DNA from: Strigamia acuminata
Taxonomy: Eukaryota > Arthropoda > Chilopoda > Geophilomorpha > Linotaeniidae
Direction: 5' to 3'
Assembly: GCA_949358305.1 (NCBI GenBank)
Contig: OX442321.1
Coordinates: forward strand, 7,589,605-7,653,604
DNA length: 64,000 nucleotides
Shown: positions 25,006-35,442 of the stretch, one piece after another
How positions within the stretch are numbered: the stretch's first letter is position 1
Layout of the letters: each line of letters starts with the position of its first letter
Position numbers and translations under genes: made by a program
The notes under the pieces: model-generated
Told to the model about the DNA's origin: nothing
Seen by the model: the letters and a program-made list of their open reading frames with translations, nothing else
Databases searched by the model: none

Positions 25006-25220
25006 GTTTGGTGCTGCAAGGCATTGGCAATCAACCACTTGGAAGAGCTTATAAGGGATACCGAAAAGAAGATTTGTTCACTGCTGTCAAGTCGGTACTT
25101 GACGGGACAATGAAAATTCAAGGTGCATCGGATACTTTTAACATACCAAGAACCACTTTGGCCAGATATGTTAACAGAGAGGTGTCGAATTTTAAGATTA
25201 CTCAGATGCATACAAATTAG
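25006..25220 (+). CDS. alternative terminal exon 7: pipsqueak HTH
   Basis: The acceptor AAATTCAG completes Gly. 70 residues carry YRKEDLFTAVKSVLDGTMKI and QGASDTFNIPRTTLARYVNR. AATAAA lies at 25282. Confidence 0.86.
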
Positions 25221-25349
25221 CCATCTTTTTTAGTCTATTCAACTATTGGTTTGGTTATGTACTGTACTTACAATTTTGTTCAATAAAAATATCAATGTTT
25301 ACGCACTGCGCTTGACTGTGTAATGAAAAATATATATTTTTAGTAATAT

Positions 25350-25487
25350 CAGTGGCGTAGTCGAAGTTGGGTTGCCGTAGTTAGGATTTTTCAATTATTT
25401 TCTCGTTATTACTTCGGTATTCATTTGTTTGCTCCGCTTCACTTCATTCAACTACAGCGCTCTGCATCCCCGATTGCTACGCCACTG
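25350..25487. mobile_element. MITE, CAGTGGC-type termini (copy 2)
   Basis: CAGTGGCGTAGTCG at the left and ATTGCTACGCCACTG at the right are inverted ends. The last 20 bases match the element at 7049-7229. It is inserted between alternative exons 7 and 8, outside both coding parts. No clean target duplication is visible. Confidence 0.6.
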
Positions 25488-25613
25488 TTTGTGATCTTTG
25501 GGTGATGTAAATTCCGTAGTTTTATTTATTTTTTTAAATATTTTTGTTATTGATGAATTAATATATATTTGGACAATATGTATTATTGATATATGACATT
25601 TTGTTGTGTTTAG

Positions 25614-25810
25614 GTGGAGTTGCATCAGTGGAGTTTGGTGAAAATCGAAGTACTAGTAGATATAAAGAGTACAGTCCTGTCAACTTACGAATTGCAACTC
25701 TAAAGGTTTTAGATGGAACCATGAGTAATAGGGCAGCGTCATTGCTTTTTGGTGTTCCCATTAGTACTTTGAGGAGATATGTAACTATGAGAAAGAAATT
25801 TACAAGTTAA
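25614..25810 (+). CDS. alternative terminal exon 8: pipsqueak HTH
   Basis: The acceptor TGTTTAG completes Gly. 64 residues carry YSPVNLRIATLKVLDGTMSN and RAASLLFGVPISTLRRYVTM. The best AATAAA is at 25875. IP is replaced by VP in the recognition turn. Confidence 0.86.
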
Positions 25811-26021
25811 AAAAAAAAACAGTGTAAACAAATATATAGATGTAAACAAAACAATAATCGTGTGGTTTTAATGGAATAAAAATGCATTTTTCTTAGAATT
25901 TTACGAAAGGGATTTATTTATTTTTTTTCCACCACTTCTTTTTTTTTTTTTAGTTTGAGTTGAATTTTTTTAAATTTTGAAAAATGAGGTTTCAAAAATT
26001 TTCACTCGTCTTTTGTTGTAG

Positions 26022-26251
26022 GTGATCGTAATCGTTCATCAAAGAAGTACAAATATGATGTAATACGATGTAGATATAGGGAGTATGACTCTGATATCTT
26101 GCAAATGGCGATTGAGAATGTTTTACACGGAAGAATGAGTGGAAGAAAAGCTGCTAATTATTTTGGATTGCCGATTAGTACACTCAACAGATACGTTGCA
26201 CACGAAAAAGAAAAACTATCCACCATTAATCTACCCCCCGTAGACAAATGA
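26022..26251 (+). CDS. alternative terminal exon 9: pipsqueak HTH
   Basis: The acceptor TTGTTGTAG completes Gly. 75 residues begin with a basic RNRSSKKYKYD segment, then YDSDILQMAIENVLHGRMSG and RKAANYFGLPISTLNRYVAH. AATAAA lies at 26294. LPISTLNRYV resembles VPISTLRRYV of the previous exon, a likely tandem duplicate. Confidence 0.86.
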
Positions 26252-26478
26252 AAATATCATGTAACTCTAGGGAATGCCGCCATTTTTTATTAGAATAAAA
26301 TGTATGTTGTTTGTTTCGTTATTTGTTTGGAGAACAGTTAATTAAAATGACACACAAAATCGTCAATTTTTAGGTAAGATGCAAACTGAATTTACAATTA
26401 ATTATATGTATTCTGGATTAAATGGTTCCGATCAGTTATCCGTACATTTAATAATGTTTATTCATTTGTTCATTCTAG

Positions 26479-26666
26479 ACGGATTTTCGGTTAACCCGCA
26501 ACGTGCGCATAGAAAACAGAGAAACTATCCACCGGAAAATTTATCGCTAGCTTTGGAAAACATTCTAGCAGGTCACATGGGTGTGACGAAGGCGGGTCAG
26601 GAGTTTGGGATACCCGACACGACTTTGAGGAGACATTTACTCAAGAAGCTCAAAGATATTCAATGA
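26479..26666 (+). CDS. alternative terminal exon 10: pipsqueak HTH
   Basis: The acceptor CATTCTAG is phase 1 (G|AC gives Asp). 61 residues carry YPPENLSLALENILAGHMGV and TKAGQEFGIPDTTLRRHLLK. A second acceptor at 26371-26373 (TTTTTAG) is also in phase and open through to this exon, which would add 35 mostly hydrophobic residues. AATAAA lies at 26692. Confidence 0.82.
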
Positions 26667-26837
26667 ATATATGTACCGAGATTATTCGTGAAATAAAGTA
26701 GATTTGCATGTCCGTTTTGATTGTTCGTGCACAACACACAAGTCCCGGAGATATTTCACGGACTTGGAATAAATTTTAGATAACGATAAAATCATTGTTA
26801 TTTTTATTCTAATTTAATGGCTCGATTTGAAATTTAG

Positions 26838-27064
26838 GTGGTGAAATCGGAACTGAGACTACAACAACAACACAAAACAGGATAGGAACTCGAAATCGAC
26901 AATACAGAGGATATACGGAAGAAGATTTGTCTAATGCTTTGCGAAGTATCCTTAGTGAAAAACTTCCTATTAGACAGGCTGCCATGAAATTCAATATCCC
27001 TGAACGAACTTTATTTCGACACATAGCTCGATTTAGAGAGCAGAAATATCAAAGATTGAACTAA
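26838..27064 (+). CDS. alternative terminal exon 11: pipsqueak HTH
   Basis: The acceptor AAATTTAG completes Gly. 74 residues begin with a Thr run (TETTTTTQNR), then YTEEDLSNALRSILSEKLPI and RQAAMKFNIPERTLFRHIAR. AATAAA lies at 27170. Confidence 0.86.
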
Positions 27065-27446
27065 TGAATTTTTTTTTTTCATTTCATCTCGTTGTTGTTA
27101 TTTTTTCTTATTATTTTTTTTTATTTTTCGGATTTTTCGGATTTTTTTTAAAAATGTTATTCTAAAGAAAATAAATAATTATGTTTCCGATGCATTAATA
27201 TGTTATGTAAATAATGATATTTGAGAAATTATGCAGGTGATGATTATTTTTGTACGCGTTTTATGTAATTTCTTGAACATTAAAAAAGAAATTGATAAAT
27301 AACAAACTTGTTTTATTTTTTTTTATTTTTTATTTTTTTTTTAATGTAAATTATTTTATTTTGTTGAAAATTTGTTGAAGTAAGGTTTTTGGATTTTTAA
27401 AATATACATTTGTCGAATTTTGTCACCTTTTTCCCTAATATTTCAG

Positions 27447-27700
27447 AGATATTAAATGCGGAGCTATACCAAGAAAACAATGCAGTTGTTCCTAACCAAT
27501 TGGCAAAAGGACCGTTTCTTTGCCAGACATGTGGAAGCTGGATAAATATGTACTGCAATTTTTTACGTCATCAGAGGTTACACATCCCCACTGAGCAGTT
27601 ATTTAAGTGCCACTTGTGCCCTTCGAAATACAACCGCAAAGATAATTTACAACAACATTTGCGAATTCGACACGGAATTCAAAGAAAACCTAATTCATGA
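27447..27700 (+). CDS. alternative terminal exon 12: paired C2H2 zinc fingers
   Basis: The acceptor ATATTTCAG is phase 1 (G|AG gives Glu). 83 residues carry two fingers: CQTCGSWINMYCNFLRHQRL followed by H, and CHLCPSKYNRKDNLQQHLRI followed by RH, joined by a TEQLFK linker. This is the finger arrangement of lola and ttk isoforms. AATAAA lies at 27777. It is the last exon of the locus that I can support. Confidence 0.88.
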
Positions 27701-27782
27701 ATCAAACCAAGGTATTCGAATTTATTGCATGTTAAATTATATGTAAAACCAAAATGGAAATTAAAAACAAATGTAAAATAAA

Positions 27783-28219
27783 CACATTTTATCGTTTTAA
27801 TTTTTTATTTTCATTTTTTGAATATGGCGCCCAAAACAATCTTAGTCTTTCATTAGAGCGCCGTTAAAATTACAACACGCAGCGCCAACTGTGACTTCAA
27901 TTGGAATTTAATCGATGAAATTAATCGGGGAGGCGTTTGGCGAGTAAGCCTAAACAACTAAACTATATATCCACGTTTCAAACCGAGATATAAATTACTA
28001 CGTCTAGAAATTTATATTCCAAACGTACAATTCTCCTTTTCCATCCAGGTCAGTATGTGCAGCGCAACCTGTCAAAAGTCGGATTTAATTTTTAATATTT
28101 TTCTTTCAATTTTATCACAGATGAGTCACTCGTTGAACAAAATATCGAAATAATGTCATAATTCGGAGAGATAAAAACCATGATATTTTGCTATTGTTTT
28201 TCCATATTCATATACTACG
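27783..28219. other. spacer before UVRAG
   Basis: No supported gene or RNA. It holds the end of the BTB locus and the promoter and 5' UTR of the UVRAG-like gene. Confidence 0.4.
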
Positions 28220-31194
28220 ATGGCCTTAGTTGATACAACGCTTCGAGAAAGCCAAACACGTTTATGCACACAACAGGTTAGCGAGTGGGCGCCTCAATTT
28301 GTTCATTTAATCGTGTTTGAGATCACATTTCAAGCGATAAATGTCCGTATCGGTTTTTCTCACGTCACATTTGATTTTATTTAACAGCATAGACTCAGGC
28401 ATTTGCAAAGTATATCGGCGTGTAACGTCCAAGCGTGCGCCGACAGTTGTTGTCTGCACTTTACCATGCACTTGAACGACACTAGTCCAGGTGAATATGA
28501 AAAAGTCACGTTTTATCCAGATAAATATCGAAATTATTCATTTTCAATTCGATTTCAGGTTTTTATGCGAGTGAAAAAAGCAGTGACGTAGTTGTATGTT
28601 GTTATTTTGAATTTCTTTTGTTGAATTTTTATTTATTTTGTATTTTTTTTTTTTTGCTTTTTCAGAGCCCGAAATGGAGAAATTTTGACGTTTCTCAGTT
28701 TCCCGAGTTTATAAACACATCGAATTCTTGTAAGAATTAATCGTGAATAATCTGAGAATATCGAGAATTACTGATTTCGTTGATTTTGTAGCGGTTGTTG
28801 TGTGCATTTGGTGTCAGCACGGAATAAATGATCATGTAATTATAGAATGGACTGTCAGTTTGAGTGGTTTACAATTCATAGGGGAACAAGTGCGTTGACA
28901 AAGTAAAAAGACGGAATTATTTCCCGCATTCTAAACCGTGTTTAACATATTGCAGATTATGAAAAACGATCGAAAATACAAACCAAACACAATAATCTTT
29001 CGCATGCATAATTATTATTACACGGATCCAACCTGCTTGCAGGTAAATTTTGAAGAAAAAAAATTTAAAATATAAAAAATTCGATTATTAATCTATTCCA
29101 CGTCTAACAAGTAGTTTGCAAGTCCCGCGAAACAAAGCGAAAGAATCGAACTGTTGAAAAGCGTCGCAGTTGAAAGGCAATTAGTTAGAACGTCGTACAG
29201 TGCCAGTTCGTTGCAGCGAATTCACACGATCCAACGCGCAATTAAACAGACTCAGGCGTCTATATGGAGGACACGTGGTCGAATTAACGAGAGACTTCAA
29301 GACGTGCAAATTAACGAAGAAAAGGTGTTAAAATTTACACGTTTTAATCGACAAAATTAATTTTTTTTTAAAAATTGGTTTACAGAGAGCGGATAAAGAA
29401 TATCTTCGCATGTTCCTCGGTACTTTACGCGCCCAATTGATGCATCAAAAAAATATATTAACACATCAACGTGAACAGCTGAGTCGGTTAATCGGTGTTG
29501 TTCACGACAGAAGTAATTAAATTCAATTAATTTTTATTTAATTTTTATTTTTTTTTTAATTTTTATTTTAGGTTACGAACTAGTCAAATGTCGCGAAGCC
29601 TTACGGATCGATAGAGATGACTATTTTGATAGGAAAATCCAAAATGGCGAAAGCAGAGAATTGTTACTCAAGACCGACGCTGAATTGGCGCTTCGCCGTA
29701 GGAAATTGATATCGGAATTGCCGTACATTTATCCCATAGACGAGGTATCCGCCGGAATGTTTTTATTTCTTTTATTGCATGATTTTGCACGCACAATCTA
29801 ATTTTCTAGATCGATCCCACGTACGCAATAATAAACCGCATTAAAGTTGATCCAACTAAAGTTTCTTGCTTAAATCAATCCATGGAGGTAATTCGTCCGT
29901 AGATTCTATTTATTTCCCGTGTGCTTTTCGTTTTATTTATTTATATGTTTATTTATTTGATAAATTTAATTTTTTTTTTTCTTTTTCTAGGTTGTTAATA
30001 AAGGATTTACAATTTGCAATGTTCATTTACCGAATTCGGAAGAATTGGCTGGTGGGATTGAAAGATTATTTATTTTATTTGTTTAATTTAATTTAATTTT
30101 TGTACAGGTCATGACGAGACTAAAATCACGGCAGCTTTAGGCTACGTTGTTCATTTAGTATTAATGATAGCTGAAATTCTAGATGTTCCATTGCGGTATC
30201 CAGTGCGCCATGTCGGCTCGAGGTCGAGAATTCTTAACCACATCCTCGATTTAATTCCTGAAAAGGAACAAGAGTGAGAAAAATATTTAGAGGAAGAATT
30301 TATCTAACAAAAAGAAATTAAAAATTAATAAATTTTCAGATTTCTGTTGTATCAAAGGAAAAAACAAGCAACTCGGTTCAATTACGCCGTCTTTTTATTA
30401 AATAAAAACATTGCACAAGTAAGAAACTCTTTTAAACTCCCAAATACAATTTTTTTAAATTTATTTTCCAAAATTTCATATTTATAGCTTCGGTATTTAT
30501 GCGCATTAACGACACCCCATTTAAGTTCGACGCTTCAAAACCTTAAGGAATTAATCGAATTGAATGCTGAGCTTGAAATGTAATAATAATAATAATTAAT
30601 TTTTTTTTTTTTTAAATTAAAAATTTATTTCTTAGAGAACGACAGTCCACCAGCTCGCATTCAATGAGCGACAGTCGTTCGATACCCTCCACCAGCTCCA
30701 TCTTGGAACAAAAAGAAACCGTACCAAGAAGCGCTCGACTGGCTCCGAACGATTATTTCCGCCTGCCAAAAAGTCCCCCCGGACCGATGCCCTTTCATTT
30801 AAGCGCCGGACAAGACCAAGTTGCAAACGGAACCGTTTTGAGTTGTTCGTTGGACAAAGGTTTGGACGATCTTCGAGTGACATCATCCCTGGACAGCTTA
30901 AGGCGCAAAAGAAACCCCAGTTCGGGCTCATCGAGTGCTCATTACAGCGGTAGCGAACCGAACCTCACCAGAGGACACGCTCGCCACCTGGTGCGAATTG
31001 AGTCCCAGGACTCCCCCAGTTCGTGCGAGGAAGCGGCGAGGTCGTTTGCAGTTGGTGTCGGCATGTGGGCAAATGGGAGTTCACGGGACACCGCGAGTTC
31101 GCACACTAATTCGGACGATGACGAGGAAAACTGCGCGCTTTTAGCACGCCAACTTGACAAAAGATTAGATTTCACCTTATCCAACGCGAATTAA
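28220..31194 (+). CDS. UVRAG: UVRAG-like protein (Vps38 family, PI3K complex II subunit)
   Basis: Fifteen exons: 28220-28276, 28388-28490, 28559-28587, 28666-28729, 28792-28889, 28956-29042, 29115-29324, 29386-29512, 29572-29744, 29810-29887, 29991-30051, 30108-30273, 30340-30418, 30488-30579, 30636-31194; 660 residues. The N-terminal third is a C2-like domain (HRLRHLQSISACNV ... FYASEKSSDSPKWRNFD). A coiled coil follows (LQRIHTIQRAIKQTQASIWR). The C-terminal globular domain contains ELPYIYPIDEIDPTYAIINR, ALGYVVHLVLMIAEILDVPL, RYPVRHVGSRSRI and the motif YAVFLLNKNIAQLRYLCALT. The ser-rich tail is typical. UVRAG binds Beclin-1 and Vps34 and works in endosome and autophagosome maturation. Length matches the human protein (about 700). 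Confidence 0.92.
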
Positions 31195-32030
31195 TCGCTT
31201 TTTGCGGGTTTATTTTGAGAAATATAGTCAATTTTTCCGTTTAATGTACCGATTTGGGTGAATGAATGAACTAATTAATGAGAAATCTAATTAAAATGTA
31301 ATTTTTCTGCAAAAAAATAAGGCCTAACTACACGACTTGAAATTTCGGGTTATTGCCCACAGATGGCGGGTGGGGAAAAAAGCAACAGGTGTATTTTTAT
31401 TATTTTATTTGATTTCCACCCGAAGGATCGCCCTAATCTTTAGTCTTTCCCCCTCAACCTCGTCCACATCGTTGCCAGGCTATCGAGAATTCAAGTTATT
31501 ACCCCAAATCGCTTTTTTTTTTTTACTTTTTATTTTAAAGCTAATATTTATTCTAACTAATTTGCCCATTTCCCCACCAACCAATCTGGTGGCGAAAAAT
31601 GTAAACAGTAACCAAGTGAGCGAATAACGGCGCGAGGAATTCGATTTAATCAAAAAAAGGTGTTTGGAAACTCGTTAATTCCTTCAGAACTCGTGGGAAA
31701 TGATTTGTGTCCGAAATTATAGCCTGAGGGGGGGTACGGGACGAGTTTCAACGAGTTAACCACGTCGAGTTCGAGGACGAAGCGCCGGCGCGCGCATGTT
31801 AAGCGCGAGCCAGTCAGACCGGGCCAGGACGATGCGAGAAAGGCTTGTGGTGTTGTCGTCGCTCGAATGTGTTTCGTAAGCAGATTTGGCGCTTCGAGCC
31901 GCAAAAGTAAGGTAGTCGGTGAGGGACTACGTCATAAGGTGACCGACCAGTATGAGTTGGTGCATGAACTTTGTCTTGCGGCTATCCCCGGGGAAGGAGC
32001 CCCCTTTTACTTGTTTGTCACACATAAACG
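31195..32030. other. UVRAG 3' end and Wnt11 upstream region
   Basis: AT-rich at first, then from about 31690 to 32010 clearly more GC-rich (GCGCCGGCGCGCGC near 31780), which fits a promoter and 5' UTR for the Wnt gene. No other gene is visible. Confidence 0.45.
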
Positions 32031-34863
32031 ATGAAGTCGGTTCGATTTGTGCTCTTCTTGGCCGTGTTCTGCATCTCCGCCGATGCGATCAAGTGGTTGT
32101 AAGTATACACACGGTTTAATTAAAGCACCGGGCGATTAGTGCCGATTGTTTGGTGTTGTTGTCACTAGATGGCATTTGTTCGGTGCGTCGTCTGCTGGTT
32201 GATTTGGTTTTTTTTAATTTTTAATTTAGTTTTTTTGATTTGATTTTATTTGGTTTAAAATTTGAATTTTAAACAAAATTAATTTTTTTTTTTAATGTTT
32301 AAGTTGTGCGGTGTTTAATTACCGGTAATTTAAATTTAAAAATGGAAATCGCGTGGTGACAGTTTGGCGAAGCTTGAAATGTAAATTTTTTAGAAATTCG
32401 TGGTGTTATTTTTAATTTTTTAATATTTGATGAGAATTTCTTTTATGATGGAACATTCTTTCGATGTCTGATGTTCAGGATATAAAAAAAAGAAGTGATA
32501 AGTCAATTGATGTCATTGAATTATGAGACTGATGTATGGTGGCAATCCATTGCAATTAAGTTTTGCTTCATTAGTTTAATTTATTGGACTCTACACAATG
32601 ATAGATGACGTTCATGGGTGGAAAAAGTGGGCAAAAGATTGTATGGGAATCAATATTCAATGTCCGTTTTCGAAATCACAACAGGAACCATACGTCACAT
32701 GATCCAAGAAACGGAAATGCGAGTAACAACCGGACCATGACAAATAAAAAAAAAAAATTGATGCAAATAAATCAATTTTAATAAAAATAAATAAATAATA
32801 ATTCGTGCTTAAAATGAAACACAACCTTGGAAAAAACGCAATACCATTGGTTAAGGTGTCGAGTAATTTGCTGGTAGTTAAAAGCGATTTGAAATTGGGT
32901 TTGCAAGTTGCACGCTTTAATGTTGTCATAATTATTGCGAGCGGCATATTTTGCGAAACGTAATTACGCATACGAGGACTATAAAAACGACCATTTGCAT
33001 GCTACCTTTTTCTTTTACGCTCGTACATTGCTCGTAAAATATAACCCTAACGTCGAAAATGCTTTCAACTTGTGTCACGACGAACAACTTACCTTAATAA
33101 TTCAAAATCAACGCTAATTTGAACCGCAAAACGCTTTTTTTTCTCGTAAAAACGATTTTAAAACGTTAAAAAAATAAATCTAAAAATTGAAATTAAGTTG
33201 TCCAGATATTGGGTGGAAGAAGTAAAAAAAAAAAACGGAAAAAAATGGGAAAAAGTTTGTTTTTCGTGGGGTGGGGCTCTAATTTAAGGTCGAGTCGTAA
33301 AAGTTTGGCCTGCTGTAGGGGTATCATTATCATGGCACGAAAAGGGGAATTCTCAGGTGAGGAATTTGGCAGCAATTCGTCAGTTGCTTGAGCACCTTGA
33401 CATCAGCAGATGGGTGGGAAAAGCAGCTACGAGCTCGAAACAAGAATGGGAGGGTAAAGGGAAGTCAAAGAACTTTAATTCTTCCCTTTTTCCTATTTAT
33501 TTTGTGCATAATAAACGGGGAAAAGTGTATATTTCCACGTCGGAGTCGACGGTAATAAACATTATGAGCTATAAATTACACGTACACGCCATAATGGCCT
33601 CTTTATTTTTTTTTTTAAACTTCTTTATTATTTTTTTTTATCGAAATTTTTAAAAATGTTTTATTGCAGGGCTCTAAGTCAAACTAATTTATCGTGGAAT
33701 GTAACGTCTCATTGTTCGCGAGCGAGGAAACACTCGGAATTAGTCTCGGGCCAAGCCAAGTTCTGCAAGCGCCATGTTGAAACAATGCGCCATATTGTGT
33801 CTTCGGCGACCGAGGCGATTCGGACGTGTCAACACACTTTCGCCGATAGACGTTGGAATTGCTCGTCTATCAACACTGCGCCGCGATTTACACCCGATTT
33901 AACAACAGGTCGAATAGAAATTACAATAAAAACGAGCGAGAAAGGTCGCGATTTATTTATTTTTCGTCTTTCAATTAATAGATACGCGCGAACAAGCTTT
34001 CGTGACCGCACTTTCGTCGGCGGCAGTCGTTAATTCGATCGCACAAGCGTGTAGTTCCGGCTTGCTGGCCTCTTGCGGCTGTGCTCCGGTACCCCAAGAG
34101 CCGCCCTATGGGGACTTCAAATGGGGTGGGTGCGGGGACGACATTAAATTCGGATTGAGGATAAGCAAATCCTTCACCGATGCGCCTTGGCGAGGCAAAA
34201 AGAGAAAAGGAACTCTTCGAGCGGCTGTTAATAGACACAACAGTCACGCGGGAAGACAGGTTTGAGACAAAATTAACTTTTTTTTATTTAATTTTGATTA
34301 ATTTTTTGTTTTAAAATAGATTTTGCAGGATAATTTGCAGACTCAGTGCAAGTGTCACGGTATTTCTGGCTCGTGTAATGTGCGGACTTGTTGGAGGGCA
34401 TTGCCGAGTTTGGACGAGATTGCTATGCGTTTGAAAACGAGTTATGCCGTCGCTGTTGAAGTTGTGAATAAAAAACCTGCGACTCGGATGCAGTTGTTGC
34501 CGGCAATGCACAGGGGGAAGATATTAGACAGGGATTTGGTCTATTTGACTAAGTCTCCCGATTATTGCTCCAGAGATCCGCGGTTTGGATCCGTCGGAAC
34601 CAAAAGCCGGTGAATAAATAACCGACAATCGATATAACATCTATTTATTTATTTATTTATTTATTTATTTATTCATTTATTTATTTAGTCGATGCAACGC
34701 GACTTCGGAAGATCATGACGGTTGCGATTCCATGTGTTGCGGACGTGGATTTCGGACTTTTTCTGTTGAATTCAAGGAAAGATGTCGATGCAAATACGTC
34801 TGGTGTTGTTTTGTGAAGTGTAAAATTTGTTCTTCCATTCAACAAGTGCACGAGTGCAATTGA
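32031..34863 (+). CDS. Wnt11: Wnt11-type secreted signalling protein
   Basis: Five exons: 32031-32098, 33670-33908, 33982-34259, 34320-34609, 34689-34863; 349 residues. A signal peptide ([18 protein letters not shown]) is followed directly by IKWLALS, which matches the INWLALS start of vertebrate WNT11. Wnt hallmarks: [41 protein letters not shown], the lipid-acceptor serine in [42 protein letters not shown] and [13 protein letters not shown]. Wnt11 ligands signal through Frizzled receptors, often in planar polarity and cell movement. Drosophila lacks this subfamily while Tribolium keeps it. The first intron (1.57 kb) is the largest here and a TTTA run fills much of the last. Confidence 0.93.
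32099..33669 (+). other. Wnt11 intron 1
   Basis: AT-rich intron of 1.57 kb with polyA and polyT runs. No recognisable transposon or RNA gene was found. Conserved enhancers could be here, but nothing in the sequence itself identifies them. Confidence 0.4.
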
Positions 34864-35442
34864 GTTTGGCGAAATTGGCAACAGATGGCTGCAGGATGCG
34901 ATAACGAATGACGTGATGCCGGAAATGTCGTTCTGGTGAGACGAGACATTATTTTTATCGCCTGTTTTATAAGGAAAAAAAACTGTTTTACTTTAATTAC
35001 CTACTTATTATTATGTTAGGTTTTCTCTTGGTTTTAGTTTGTCGTATTATCTAAAATCATTATCACTTCATCGGACAACTTTTTAACTGATCTTTTTTTT
35101 TTTAACTTAAATAAAAGCAAAATACCAAATGTGTTCACGTTTGACGAATAGTGAGTGAGGAGTTTATCGAATAAAAAATAAAATAAAATAAACTATTTAA
35201 AAAATAAATAAATATTTAATTTTTATGCGAGAAATGTTCGGTTTGTGTGTATAAATGGGTGTTGTGGGTGTACATTTTTCCCATAGATCATCGCGATTAA
35301 AATTTAATGATTAAAAAAAATGCGCGTTAGTATTAAAAATTGCCACTAGTGCGTATCGAGGTTTTTGAGGTCGTATAAAAAGGTCTCAAAGTTTGTGTCC
35401 CGCTTGCAAGGAACGAAAATTTTGGCACACTACTGCAGCACG
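34864..35442. other. spacer between Wnt11 and AMDHD1
   Basis: AT-rich, with an AATAAA-type signal near 35110. No other feature is supported. Confidence 0.4.

Noticed and set aside
27237-27268. Possible thirteenth BTB terminal exon (GDDYFCTRFM, stop)
   Set aside because: The acceptor ATGCAG is in the right phase but only ten codons follow, no domain is present and no clear AATAAA stands close by.
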